A stretch of DNA of 64,000 bases from JAYTJL01 sp964400155 (GTDB lineage Bacteria > Patescibacteriota > Saccharimonadia > Saccharimonadales > UBA10212): assembly GCA_964400155.1 (NCBI GenBank), contig CAYNSQ010000001.1, forward strand, positions 1 through 64,000, given 5' to 3'. The notes beneath the pieces are model-generated. The model was not told the origin of the DNA and ran no database searches. It worked only from the letters and a program-made list of their open reading frames with translations. Position 1 is the first letter of the stretch. Each line of letters opens with the position of its first letter. Below are positions 32,129 to 40,629 of the stretch, one piece after another. A program made the position numbers and the translations under genes.

Positions 32129-33657
32129 ACTGGAAAATAATAGTAAAGTCATTAGGTCACCAAGAGATGCGAAAACGTATTCTCGCGGTGCTTGGTATGC
32201 TGCTTGTTTTTCGTATCCTGGCACATATTCCAGTCCCCCTGGGTGACCCTGAGACACTAAAACAAGTACTCAATAACTTGTTCGAGCAAACTAGCGGTTC
32301 TAACCTACTAGGATATTTAAATGTTCTCTCTGGAGGGGCGCTGTCTAACTTTTCAATTATGCTAGTTGGGCTTGGTCCATACATTAATGCCAGTATAATT
32401 ATGCAGCTTCTTACCAAAGCCATACCAAAACTGGAAGCCTTGAATAAAGAAGGTGAATTTGGGCGAAAAAAGATAAATCAATACACACGCATACTGACTT
32501 TTCCACTGGCTATTGTTCAATCAATAGGTACTATTTATCTGATACGTCAGCAAGCTCAGAGTATTGGCGGTTTGGGTGATATTACAGCTAATACTTCATC
32601 GGCTGAGTGGGTGTTGATGATTGCTGCACTAACCGGTGGAGCAATGATTCTGATGTGGTTGGGTGAACAGATAACTGAGCGTGGCATTGGTAATGGTATC
32701 TCTCTGCTTATTACCGTGGGAATAGTCAGCGGTTTGCCTGCTATTGCTGCCCAGTTGGCTAGAACAACCACCTGGGTCAAGGCCTACGGTGAATCTGACA
32801 AAATTGTAATTCTCGGCCATGAGTTTAGCCGGCACGGACTTATAAGTGTAACGGCAATAGCCCTGGCGGTCGTCTTTATGACTTGGGCAGTAGTAAAACT
32901 AAACGAAGCTGCTCGCAGACTTACTATAAATTATGCCAAAAGAGTTCAGGGCAATCGTACTTACGGTGGTGTAACAACAACTCTACCGGTAAAACTTATA
33001 ACTGCTGGCGTGATACCGATAATTTTTGCAGTTGCTTTTTTGAGTGTGCCAAGTTTCTTAGGGCAAATATTGACCCAAGGTCAAGGTGCGGCATTTCAGT
33101 CGGATACTCGCTTGGAACACTTAGGTGTTATCTTGTCTGAATTGTTCCAAAACCCAACAGCTCAGACTTTTGCAGCCGGTGGTTGGAAACCCTGGGTTTA
33201 CCCGCTAACTTACTTTGGTTTGGTTTTTGTATTTACATATTTCTACACTTCGGTGACTTTCAATGCCAAAGAGATTTCCGAAAACCTTCAAAAACAAGGT
33301 GGTTTTATAGCCAATATTAGAAGTGGCAAGCAAACTGAGAAATATTTATCTAAGACTGTTAACCGATTAACCCTTTTTGGCGCCAGCGCACTTGGCCTTT
33401 TGGCTGTTATGCCAATTGTGGCACAAATTTGGATAGACCCATCTGTGGCGCTAGGGCTTGGCGGTACTAGCATACTTATATTGGTGGCTGTTTCGCTTGA
33501 GACACTGCGTCAGGTAGAGTCTCGAGCTATGATGATTACCTACGACCAATACGAACAGCCGGATTATTTTTATGACACTGGTGGTGCTACCGGCGCACTG
33601 GGAGCTCGTAAATTATCATTTATCCCACGCCCCAAACTACCCCGACGTAAAAAGTAA
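32125..33657 (+). CDS. secY: Protein translocase subunit SecY
   Basis: This 510-residue central channel of the Sec translocon has ten predicted membrane helices. It is longer than the usual 430-450, with longer periplasmic and cytoplasmic loops (near 215-235 and 330-360) and a basic, cytoplasmic C-terminal tail. G-x-G-P-Y-I-N-A-S-I-I-M-Q, E-x-x-T-E-R-G-I-G-N-G-I-S and F-x-Y-F-Y-T-S-V-x-F-N are conserved. It starts at TTG. Normally adk and map follow; here a NUDIX gene does. Confidence 0.97.
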   Translation: MNWKIIVKSLGHQEMRKRILAVLGMLLVFRILAHIPVPLGDPETLKQVLNNLFEQTSGSNLLGYLNVLSGGALSNFSIMLVGLGPYINASIIMQLLTKAIPKLEALNKEGEFGRKKINQYTRILTFPLAIVQSIGTIYLIRQQAQSIGGLGDITANTSSAEWVLMIAALTGGAMILMWLGEQITERGIGNGISLLITVGIVSGLPAIAAQLARTTTWVKAYGESDKIVILGHEFSRHGLISVTAIALAVVFMTWAVVKLNEAARRLTINYAKRVQGNRTYGGVTTTLPVKLITAGVIPIIFAVAFLSVPSFLGQILTQGQGAAFQSDTRLEHLGVILSELFQNPTAQTFAAGGWKPWVYPLTYFGLVFVFTYFYTSVTFNAKEISENLQKQGGFIANIRSGKQTEKYLSKTVNRLTLFGASALGLLAVMPIVAQIWIDPSVALGLGGTSILILVAVSLETLRQVESRAMMITYDQYEQPDYFYDTGGATGALGARKLSFIPRPKLPRRKK

Positions 33658-33672
33658 ACTCTAGTTACAAGC

Positions 33673-34197
33673 GTGAAAAACGAAGACGAACTATTAGATC
33701 TCGTAGATAAGAACGATGAAGTGATAGGTACGATTTATCGATCGAAGACCTCAAATGATGACTTTGGCGGTTATTTGCGAGCATCGGAGCTACTGATCGT
33801 CAATGATAAAGGTCTGCTATGGATACCACGCAGGCAAATGCATAAGCGCATTGCTCCTGGAGGCTTAGACTTTAGTGCAGCCGGACATGTAGCAAGTGGT
33901 GAGGATTATATGGATGCACTATCGAGAGAGGTAGAAGAAGAAATTAATATTGTGCTCGATGAAACTAAATTAAATTTCTTAAAAAAATTCAAACCAAAAC
34001 CAAACTTACCGCCATATTTTCGAGCAGTATACCTATACGATTGCAATGAGATACCTAAATATAACCATGATGATTTTAGCGAAAGTTTCTGGATAAGCCC
34101 AGATGATTTGCTGGCAAAACTCAAAGCAGGGGAGCCTGCAAAGCTAAGTCTCTTTGAAACAATAGAGTTCATAGTCTCACGAAAAAAACTTACCTAG
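33673..34197 (+). CDS. NUDIX hydrolase
   Basis: This 174-residue protein has a near-perfect Nudix box (about 76-98): G-x5-E-x7-R-E-V-x-E-E-x-N-I, with asparagine where the last glycine is usual. The surrounding R-A-S-E-L-L-I-V-N-D-K-G and P-x-Y-F-R-A-V-Y-L resemble the isopentenyl-diphosphate isomerase-like/YfcD Nudix group. It should hydrolyse a nucleoside diphosphate-linked substrate, identity unknown. GTG start 15 nt after secY. It occupies the usual adk-map position. Confidence 0.85.
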   Translation: MKNEDELLDLVDKNDEVIGTIYRSKTSNDDFGGYLRASELLIVNDKGLLWIPRRQMHKRIAPGGLDFSAAGHVASGEDYMDALSREVEEEINIVLDETKLNFLKKFKPKPNLPPYFRAVYLYDCNEIPKYNHDDFSESFWISPDDLLAKLKAGEPAKLSLFETIEFIVSRKKLT

Positions 34198-34258
34198 TCT
34201 ATTAAGCCTATATTTTAGTTTTGAACAAGCACGTGAAGAGCTATAAATATTAATAAGC

Positions 34259-34287
34259 TTTACAAATTAATATACTTATGCTATAAT
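34259..34287 (+). promoter_or_regulatory. Promoter of the TSUP permease gene
   Basis: TTTACA (34259-34264), 17 nt, then TATAAT (34282-34287) preceded by TGC (extended -10). The 5' UTR is about 60 nt and contains a short CGGT/ACCG hairpin with TTTT after it (34300-34317). Confidence 0.8.
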
Positions 34288-34355
34288 GTACTTCAAATGC
34301 GGTCATTGAACCGTTTTCTCTTCTAAAAAACACTTAACAAAAAAAGGATTACTCA

Positions 34356-35093
34356 GTGAATGAAATAATATTTATATTTCTATCTTTTTTACTTGGTGCA
34401 TTATCTGGCTTTCTTGGTGGAATTGCTACCGGAGCTGGCTTTATAGCTATTCCAGGCATGATTATGCTTGGTTTGTCTCCAAGTACTGCTATTGCCACTA
34501 ATAATTTAACTGTTGCATCTAGTATTTCTTCTGCCTTCAGATACCATCAGTCAAAACTAATAAAGTATCACAGTTTATTTCCACTGATGTGCCTGAGCTT
34601 CATAGGAGGTCTTGTGGGGCCTTTGTTGCTTATACAGATTAATGCGGAGCTAATGCAAAGATTTTTTGGGGTAATTTGTTTAGTAATGGCGATTACAATA
34701 TCCAAAAATGACTACAATACCTTTAAGGCTGAAGGGTCAATTAATAAATTTAAAGGTGGTGCTAGCATCTTTGTAGCAAGTGCTCTTGCAGGACTATTTG
34801 GTACCGGAGGAGGTATTTTAACGATATTTGCCTTGCTACAATTTTATAAAATGAGTATTACTGCAGCCAACGCCTCATCCAAAATTATCGGACTAACCGG
34901 TACGATTTCAACTTTGTTAGTTTTTCTACAAACAGGATTAATTAACTTTCAAGTTGGCATACCACTGATGATTGGATCTGCTTTTGGTGGCTATGCTGGT
35001 GCTCATACAGCAATAAAAAAAGGTGATAAGAGAGTAAAGAAAATATTTTTAGCTTTAATAATCATTCTAGGCGTTAAAATGTTAATTTTTTAA
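34356..35093 (+). CDS. TauE/SafE (TSUP) family membrane permease
   Basis: This 245-residue integral membrane protein has about seven or eight helices and the two family repeats: G-x-x-S-G-F-L-G-G-I-A-T-G-A-G-F near the N-terminus and A-L-A-G-L-F-G-T-G-G-G-I-L-T in the middle. Family members move sulfonates, sulfite or other small organic anions across the membrane; the substrate here is unknown. GTG start with AAAGGA upstream. It has its own strong promoter and sits between secY and infA. Confidence 0.88.
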   Translation: MNEIIFIFLSFLLGALSGFLGGIATGAGFIAIPGMIMLGLSPSTAIATNNLTVASSISSAFRYHQSKLIKYHSLFPLMCLSFIGGLVGPLLLIQINAELMQRFFGVICLVMAITISKNDYNTFKAEGSINKFKGGASIFVASALAGLFGTGGGILTIFALLQFYKMSITAANASSKIIGLTGTISTLLVFLQTGLINFQVGIPLMIGSAFGGYAGAHTAIKKGDKRVKKIFLALIIILGVKMLIF

Positions 35094-35102
35094 AATTAAC
35101 TC

Positions 35103-35131
35103 TTTACAAACAGAGTGAGGGTGTGTATAAT
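35103..35131 (+). promoter_or_regulatory. Alpha-operon promoter
   Basis: TTTACA (35103-35108), a 17-nt spacer and TATAAT (35126-35131) with TGTG just upstream. It lies 18 nt before infA and should drive infA-rpmJ-rpsM-rpsK-rpsD-rpoA and onwards. Confidence 0.8.
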
Positions 35132-35148
35132 TTGATGAAGTTATATTT

Positions 35149-35370
35149 ATGGCACGCGAGAAGGAAGTAATTGAACTATTGGGAACGGTGATAGAAGCCC
35201 TCCCAGGAACACAGTTCGTAGTAGAGCTCGAAAACGGTCATAAAATTATAGCTCATGTTGCGGGGAAAATGAGGAAGAATTACATTCGACTTGTTCCCGG
35301 TGACCGCGTGAAGGTAGAATTGACACCTTACGATCTGACGAAGGGTCGGATAACCTTCCGCGAATCGTAG
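35149..35370 (+). CDS. infA: Translation initiation factor IF-1
   Basis: This 73-residue OB-fold protein binds the ribosomal A site during initiation. L-E-N-G-H-K-I-I-A-H-V-x-G-K-M-R and R-L-V-P-G-D-R-V-x-V-E-L-x-P-Y-D-L are standard. First gene of the alpha operon, with a leader of about 10 nt. Confidence 0.97.
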   Translation: MAREKEVIELLGTVIEALPGTQFVVELENGHKIIAHVAGKMRKNYIRLVPGDRVKVELTPYDLTKGRITFRES

Positions 35371-35430
35371 AACTAAAAGTTCTACATAATATTAGTAAGC
35401 AGAGAGTCACTCTGAAAGGAGTTGATCCGC

Positions 35431-35547
35431 ATGAAAGTGCGTGCAAGTGTAAAAAAAATTAGTCCTGATGATATCATAGTCCGCCGTAAAGGTCGGGTCT
35501 ATGTTATTAATAAATTCAAAAAAAAGCATAAGCAGAGGCAAGGCTAA
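35431..35547 (+). CDS. rpmJ: 50S ribosomal protein L36, zinc-free
   Basis: This 38-residue protein has M-K-V-R-A-S-V-K-K-I at the start and K-H-K-Q-R-Q-G at the end. The usual zinc ligands (C-x2-C ... C ... H) are replaced: K-I-S-P-D-D-I-I stands where C-R-N-C-K-I-I is usual, and the third cysteine is asparagine. AAAGGAG lies 12 nt upstream. The stop overlaps the rpsM ATG (TAATG). Confidence 0.95.
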   Translation: MKVRASVKKISPDDIIVRRKGRVYVINKFKKKHKQRQG

Positions 35548-35933
35548 TGGCACGCATATCTGGTGTAACAATTCCTGATGCCAAACAGATTCAAGTATCT
35601 TTAACTTACGTTTATGGTATTGGTCCAAAAACAGCTGGCGATATACTAAGTGCCGCTAAAGTAGAGCCAACGGTTCGTACAAAAGATCTTACAGATGCAG
35701 AAATTTCAAGAATCCAGGATGTAATCAACGCTGACTTAGTTGTCGAAGGTGAACTCCACCGGCAAGTAACTGGCAACATTAAACGCTTGAAAGATATTAA
35801 ATCATATAGAGGGCTGCGCCACACAGCAAGCTTACCTAGTCGTGGACAACGTACCAAAACCAACGCCAGAACTCGAAGAGGTAAAAAAGTGACTGTTGGC
35901 GGAACAGCTAAGAAAGTGGCGGCAAAGACTTAA
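35547..35933 (+). CDS. rpsM: 30S ribosomal protein S13
   Basis: This 128-residue head protein bridges to the 50S. M-A-R-I-S-G-V-x-I-P, Y-G-I-G-P-K-T-A and G-L-R-H-x(4)-P-S-R-G-Q-R-T-K-T-N-A-R-T-R-R-G are typical. Confidence 0.97.
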   Translation: MARISGVTIPDAKQIQVSLTYVYGIGPKTAGDILSAAKVEPTVRTKDLTDAEISRIQDVINADLVVEGELHRQVTGNIKRLKDIKSYRGLRHTASLPSRGQRTKTNARTRRGKKVTVGGTAKKVAAKT

Positions 35934-35934
35934 A

Positions 35935-36423
35935 ATGGCGGATAAACCAGTGAAAGAAGAATTAGACAAAACCACAGACCCTGTTGACGCATCGGTTGTT
36001 GCAGGTAATGAGGCTGATAATAATGCAGAAGCTACAACTGTAACACCTGCAAAGCGTAAAAAGAATAAACGCACCGTAACTGCCGGCCATGTGCACGTAC
36101 TTGCTACTTTCAATAACACTATTATTACTGTTTCAGACCCTCAGGGGGCAGTATTAACTACTGCTAGCGCCGGCAGTTCTGGTTTTAGAGGGTCTAAGAA
36201 GGGGACAGCTTACGCTGCCCAGGTAGCAGCTGAAAAAGCTATTGGTCTGGCACGACAGGACTTTGGTCTTAGCAAAGTTGATGTTTCTGTAAAAGGTATA
36301 GGACTGGGTCGTGAAGCAGCGATAAGAACTCTTATTAGTCAAAAAATTCAGGTAGATAACATCCGTGATATAACTCCAATTGCTCACGGTGGAGTAAGGC
36401 CAAGAAAGGCCAAGAGGAACTAG
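35935..36423 (+). CDS. rpsK: 30S ribosomal protein S11, N-terminally extended
   Basis: 162 residues with an acidic extension of about 40 (D/E/A/T-rich) before the core (G-H-V-H-V-L-A-T-F-N-N-T-I-I-T-V-S-D, G-F-R-G-S-K-K-G-T-x-Y-A-A-Q). ATG 35935 is chosen, 1 nt after the rpsM stop; an upstream start inside rpsM would add an unlikely basic stretch. Confidence 0.95.
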   Translation: MADKPVKEELDKTTDPVDASVVAGNEADNNAEATTVTPAKRKKNKRTVTAGHVHVLATFNNTIITVSDPQGAVLTTASAGSSGFRGSKKGTAYAAQVAAEKAIGLARQDFGLSKVDVSVKGIGLGREAAIRTLISQKIQVDNIRDITPIAHGGVRPRKAKRN

Positions 36424-36425
36424 CT

Positions 36426-37043
36426 ATGGCAAGAGATAGAAGTTCTGTAGTTAAACAGTCGCGCCGTGAAGGTTATGCGCTACATCCAAAAGCCCATAAG
36501 GCTCTTGTTAAAAGGACAGCTTTACCGGGCGAACAGAACACTGGCGGTCGGCGACCTAAAGCCAGCCAATACTCCCTTCAACTGCGTGAAAAACAAAAAG
36601 TCAAAAGACTATATGGGCTACTAGAAAGACAGTTTGCCAAACTTATGGATGAGGCAGTGCGGACAGACGGTCCATCTGGAGCACAACTTCTAGAATTTCT
36701 GGAAAGAAGATTAGACAACGTTGTATACCGTGCAGGATATGCCAGTTCAAGACGAGCTGCACGTCAATTGGTTAGCCACGGACACTTTATGCTTAACGAC
36801 CGTCGAGTAGATGTTCCATCAATTCGAGTAAATGCAAACGATCACATTGTGCTGAGACAACATTCTCAAGCTAATGCATATTTTAAGAATATTGATACCC
36901 TCAGTCCAGCTCCATCAAGCACACCAAGCTGGTTGAGTATTAACCGTAAGAAATTTGAAATTAAAGTAACAGGTGCTCCGACTCGTGACGATGCCGAGCC
37001 GGACATCAAAGAGCAACTAATAGTTGAGTACTACTCTAGGTAA
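36426..37043 (+). CDS. rpsD: 30S ribosomal protein S4, zinc-free form
   Basis: This 205-residue 16S-assembly initiator has an S4 RNA-binding domain (L-E-R-R-L-D-N-V-V-Y-R-A-G-x-A-x-S-R-x-A-A-R-Q-L-V-x-H-G-H). The N-terminal region lacks the C-x2-C zinc knuckle and reads K-Q-S-R-R-E-G-Y-A-L-H-P-K-A-H, the C-minus form. Confidence 0.96.
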   Translation: MARDRSSVVKQSRREGYALHPKAHKALVKRTALPGEQNTGGRRPKASQYSLQLREKQKVKRLYGLLERQFAKLMDEAVRTDGPSGAQLLEFLERRLDNVVYRAGYASSRRAARQLVSHGHFMLNDRRVDVPSIRVNANDHIVLRQHSQANAYFKNIDTLSPAPSSTPSWLSINRKKFEIKVTGAPTRDDAEPDIKEQLIVEYYSR

Positions 37044-37073
37044 AAGAAGAGAAAGAAAGGGACAACAACTAAT

Positions 37074-38024
37074 ATGAGTAAACTAATTCACACGCCAGCA
37101 CTAGCAGGAATCACTGACCACGGACCTACTAGTTCTACATTCACTATAGAACCGTTACACACCGGATATGGTATGACTTTGGGTAATAGCATGCGCCGCG
37201 TTCTACTCTCTTCTATCGCAGGAGCAGCTGTCACCGGATTTCGAATTCAAGGCATTTCGCACGAATTTACCACTGTTAAAGGTGTTAAAGAAGATGTTGT
37301 GGCTATTATGCAAAATCTTAAAACTATAAGATTTAAAGTGTATAGCGACCAGCCACAAGTCCTAACAATCAGTAAAAAAGGTAGCGGCTTAGTTACGGCA
37401 AAAGACATTGAAACAAATGCAGATGTTGAAGTAGTAAACCCTAACGCCGTTATATGTACGATTGATGATGCCAAAGGGTCGGTAGTTATTGAGCTAACCG
37501 TTGAAACAGGACGTGGATACAGACCATTAGACGAACAAGGGTCTGGCAAGAAAAGCAGTGATATGATTTTGCTCGATGCACTGTTTACTCCGGTACTTAG
37601 AGTACGTTACAAGGTAGAAAATACCCGTGTTGGTCAAATTACCGACTTGGATAAACTACTTTTAACAATAGATACTGATGGCTCTATTACGCCAAGAGAC
37701 GCATTTGAAGAAGCTGCAGCAATTTTAGTTAACCAGTACACTGCACTTGCCGGTCAAACTCGTGTAGAGGTGGCTGCACCATTATCAGCTGCAGAAGTTG
37801 ACGCAGCAGCAGGTGGTCTTGATGGTGACGAACCATCCGAGTTAATGACATCAATTGAAGACCTAAACCTAAGTGCCCGTACTACAAACGCACTAGTCAA
37901 CAATGATATTCACACCATTAAAGACCTAATTAGTTTGTCAGAAGCAGAACTTCGAGACTTGAAAGGTTTTGGAAGTAAAGCCCTGGATGAAGTTAAAGAC
38001 AAAATGTCCGAATTGGAGCTATAA
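37074..38024 (+). CDS. rpoA: RNA polymerase alpha subunit
   Basis: This 316-residue subunit has an N-terminal dimerisation/assembly domain (G-Y-G-x-T-L-G-N-S-x-R-R-V-L-L-S-S; E-T-G-R-G-Y) to about 225, an alanine-rich linker, and a complete C-terminal domain (about 255-316) with L-N-L-S-A-R-T-x-N-A-L at the UP-element/activator-binding helix. UP-element recognition is therefore possible. Confidence 0.98.
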   Translation: MSKLIHTPALAGITDHGPTSSTFTIEPLHTGYGMTLGNSMRRVLLSSIAGAAVTGFRIQGISHEFTTVKGVKEDVVAIMQNLKTIRFKVYSDQPQVLTISKKGSGLVTAKDIETNADVEVVNPNAVICTIDDAKGSVVIELTVETGRGYRPLDEQGSGKKSSDMILLDALFTPVLRVRYKVENTRVGQITDLDKLLLTIDTDGSITPRDAFEEAAAILVNQYTALAGQTRVEVAAPLSAAEVDAAAGGLDGDEPSELMTSIEDLNLSARTTNALVNNDIHTIKDLISLSEAELRDLKGFGSKALDEVKDKMSELEL

Positions 38025-38036
38025 GAAGGAACCATA

Positions 38037-38588
38037 ATGCATCGTCACAGTTACAAAGGAAGAAAATTCGGACGTGAGGCAGATCAGCGCAAGGCGCTTA
38101 TAAAAGGGTTGGCTGACTCACTCGTATTGAATGAATCCATTGAGACTACCTTGCCTAAGGCTAAAGAACTGATGCGGTACACTGAAAAACTAATAACCAA
38201 GGCCAAAAAGGGTGACTTACACAACCGACGGCAAATTATCACCAAACTTAACACTCTTGAGGCCTCTCACAAACTTGTTGATGAGTTAGCACCAAAAATG
38301 ACCGGAAGAACTAGCGGGCACTTGAGAATAGAGAAAACAAGATCTAGAGTTGGTGATGGTGCAGTTATGGCCCGCATTACATTTGTTGACGATTTAAAAG
38401 CCAAGCAAAGTCCAAAAGTAGATGCAAATAGAAGCCTGAAATCAGAAGACAAAAATGCTTCTAAAGAAAAAGTGACTGCTAAAGCAAATAATACCAACAA
38501 GTTGCCACAGTCTGTAAAATCAGAAACGCCTCACAGCAAACCCAATTCTGAACCAGCCAAAAGATCTGGGAAAAGAGGTAACAGATAA
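38037..38588 (+). CDS. rplQ: 50S ribosomal protein L17, C-terminally extended
   Basis: The first ~120 residues are L17 (M-H-R-H-x-Y-K-G-R-K-F-G-R; R-I-E-K-T-R-x-R-x-G-D). About 60 lysine/serine-rich residues follow, disordered-looking. L17 lies near the tunnel exit. The stop overlaps the rplM ATG. Confidence 0.96.
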   Translation: MHRHSYKGRKFGREADQRKALIKGLADSLVLNESIETTLPKAKELMRYTEKLITKAKKGDLHNRRQIITKLNTLEASHKLVDELAPKMTGRTSGHLRIEKTRSRVGDGAVMARITFVDDLKAKQSPKVDANRSLKSEDKNASKEKVTAKANNTNKLPQSVKSETPHSKPNSEPAKRSGKRGNR

Positions 38589-39037
38589 TGAAGGCAAAAA
38601 CATATTCAGAAAAACCTGCGGACGTGAAGCGTCAATGGTATTTAATTGACGCTTCTAAAGCGCCTTTAGGACGGGTTAGTACAAGAGCGGCTGCGCTTCT
38701 TATAGGCAAAGGCAAGCCAACATTTACACCGCATGTAGATGGCGGTGACTATGTTGTAATCATTAATGCGGATAAGTTAGTAGTCTCGGGTAGTAAGATG
38801 ACCGATAAGATTTATTATAATCATAGTGGATACCCAAGCGGACTTCGAAAAAGAAGTCTTAATGTAGTTATGAAATCTGATCCTACAGAAGCAATAACCT
38901 CATCTGTAAGAGGAATGTTGCCAGTTAACAAACTAAGAGATGGTCGGTTAGCTCGACTAAAGGTTTATTCAGGCGACCAACATAAACACCTACCTCAGCA
39001 ACCTATTGAAGTAAATATGACCAAGGAGACCAAGTAG
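38588..39037 (+). CDS. rplM: 50S ribosomal protein L13
   Basis: This 149-residue early-assembly protein has W-Y-L-I-D-A-S-K-A-P-L-G-R, G-K-x-K-P-T-F-x-P-H-V-D-x-G-D and G-M-L-P-x-N-K-L. The extreme C-terminus is typical. Overlaps rplQ. Confidence 0.97.
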   Translation: MKAKTYSEKPADVKRQWYLIDASKAPLGRVSTRAAALLIGKGKPTFTPHVDGGDYVVIINADKLVVSGSKMTDKIYYNHSGYPSGLRKRSLNVVMKSDPTEAITSSVRGMLPVNKLRDGRLARLKVYSGDQHKHLPQQPIEVNMTKETK

Positions 39038-39039
39038 CT

Positions 39040-39447
39040 ATGGCAAATTCATCAACACACTACCACTACGCACTAGGCCGTCGTAAAACAGCCACAGCAA
39101 GAGTTAGACTGACTAATGGCAAAGGTGAAATTGTTATTAACGGCAAATCAGTTAACGACTACTTTTCTGGTAGTAAGTACTTACAACACGAACTTCTAAA
39201 GCCGTTTACCGTTCTAGAACTAGATCCAGAGAAATTTGGTGTTAGTGTTCGACTTATTGGCGGAGGGCATTCCAGTCAAGTAGATGCTATTCGTCTAGGA
39301 ATTGCCAAAGCCTTAATTCTAGTGAACGAAGACTACAAAGGTACACTCAAAAAAGCTGATTTACTTGGACGCGACCCACGTGAGCGTGAACGCAAGAAAT
39401 TTGGACTCAAATCTGCCCGCAAACAACGCCAGTTTACTAAACGCTAA
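39040..39447 (+). CDS. rpsI: 30S ribosomal protein S9
   Basis: This 135-residue protein ends in the conserved K-S-A-R-K-Q-R-Q-F-T-K-R tail that touches P-site tRNA. G-R-R-K-T-A-x-A-R-V and G-G-G-x-S-S-Q-x-x-A-I-R-L-G-I are typical. Last recognisable ribosomal gene of the block. Confidence 0.97.
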   Translation: MANSSTHYHYALGRRKTATARVRLTNGKGEIVINGKSVNDYFSGSKYLQHELLKPFTVLELDPEKFGVSVRLIGGGHSSQVDAIRLGIAKALILVNEDYKGTLKKADLLGRDPRERERKKFGLKSARKQRQFTKR

Positions 39448-39459
39448 TATAAACTACAT

Positions 39460-40560
39460 ATGTCTATATCACCTGAAGATTTATCGGGTGGGGCGTGGAG
39501 CTTACACCTCGAAGCTCTTGAAGCAGAAGTGTATTTAAATATGGACGAGCCAGAAGGCCCGGAACTTATTAAGAGACGTAAGGAGGTTATAGCTACACTC
39601 GATCAAAAAGCGTTAACACAGTATAGTAATCAACCTGTCTCGGTAATCGGTACTCATAAGAAAACCGGCCCAGGACAAAGTACTGTACTAGCTGAAGGTG
39701 AGGATGACGAGGGTAGTATCTCTACTGTAGAAATACAGCAAAGTCCAATTGAAATGTGGCTGCATCAGGGTAAAACATATGGTGAATCGAATGGTTTTAC
39801 TATCCTTGACTTAGATGAAGACCTTAAGTTTGTTGATGAATCGGACGAAGAACAGGACGATAAGCTACAGACAATAAGGGATAATGCATTGGGTCGTCAT
39901 GCCGTAGCACATCTTGTGATTACTGATAACAGCGGTAAAACTACTATGACACCAAATGATTTTGCTTTTGTTGCTCCAATAGTCTTTAATACCGTTGCTC
40001 CAGTAACTTCAAACTTTCTATTTGTTGAGAATAGGTCTTCAGTTTTAACTAATGATCAGCGATTAGCCGAAATTTCTAAAATATTTCAGTGCTGGACGCC
40101 AAAAAAAACAATTCTGCGCAAAAAAGTAGAAAGAGATATTCGTAAGGCGACGGATGGCGTTTCTGCTCTACTCGACGGGTTAACAAAGATAAAGGAACTA
40201 AGCCAAGAAACAGCACCACAAGATCTGGTGGCATTAACTGATTGGTTGGCAATTATGTTTAAAGATCATTTTTTTAACCGCCAATATTATCTTGAAGGAA
40301 ACGTACCTAGGTCATTGATTCTTGAAGGTGGGTCAAGATGGGAAGATTTTAACCCTAATTCTAGTTACGCTGTTATTGTCGATGGTCTAGTAATAGCGCC
40401 ACGTGATAAGGATAAAATCACTGAACCGACTAAAGGTGATTCGCAGGTATGTATAAGGATGAAGTTTAAAACTTCAGATGGGAGCTACATACCTGTTGCT
40501 GTTCCACTTGAAGAGCTATCATCTACAAATATTAAAAGACTACCAAACACTAGAGACTAA
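39460..40560 (+). CDS. Hypothetical protein of 366 residues after rpsI
   Basis: Starts at ATG 39460, 12 nt after rpsI. Soluble and acidic, with no membrane segment and no motif I recognise. A linker-like acidic stretch (about 110-130, rich in D/E) separates an N-terminal part from a larger C-terminal part with mixed alpha/beta character (F-V-A-P-I-V-F-N-T-V, Y-A-V-I-V-D-G-L-V-I-A-P-R). Probably lineage-specific. Confidence 0.7.
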   Translation: MSISPEDLSGGAWSLHLEALEAEVYLNMDEPEGPELIKRRKEVIATLDQKALTQYSNQPVSVIGTHKKTGPGQSTVLAEGEDDEGSISTVEIQQSPIEMWLHQGKTYGESNGFTILDLDEDLKFVDESDEEQDDKLQTIRDNALGRHAVAHLVITDNSGKTTMTPNDFAFVAPIVFNTVAPVTSNFLFVENRSSVLTNDQRLAEISKIFQCWTPKKTILRKKVERDIRKATDGVSALLDGLTKIKELSQETAPQDLVALTDWLAIMFKDHFFNRQYYLEGNVPRSLILEGGSRWEDFNPNSSYAVIVDGLVIAPRDKDKITEPTKGDSQVCIRMKFKTSDGSYIPVAVPLEELSSTNIKRLPNTRD

Positions 40561-40629
40561 TCTACTCCTAGTCACTAAATTATTGGTTTTGTTTGGCTGA
40601 TACTATTTTTCAGGATATCATTGTATGTA

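Noticed and set aside
35431..35547. rpmJ as a pseudogene because its cysteines are lost
   Set aside because: Length, both termini, ribosome site and coupling to rpsM are intact; zinc-free L36 forms exist.
35896..35934. Upstream start of rpsK inside rpsM
   Set aside because: ATG 35935 fits the operon spacing; the extra residues would be basic rpsM antiframe sequence.
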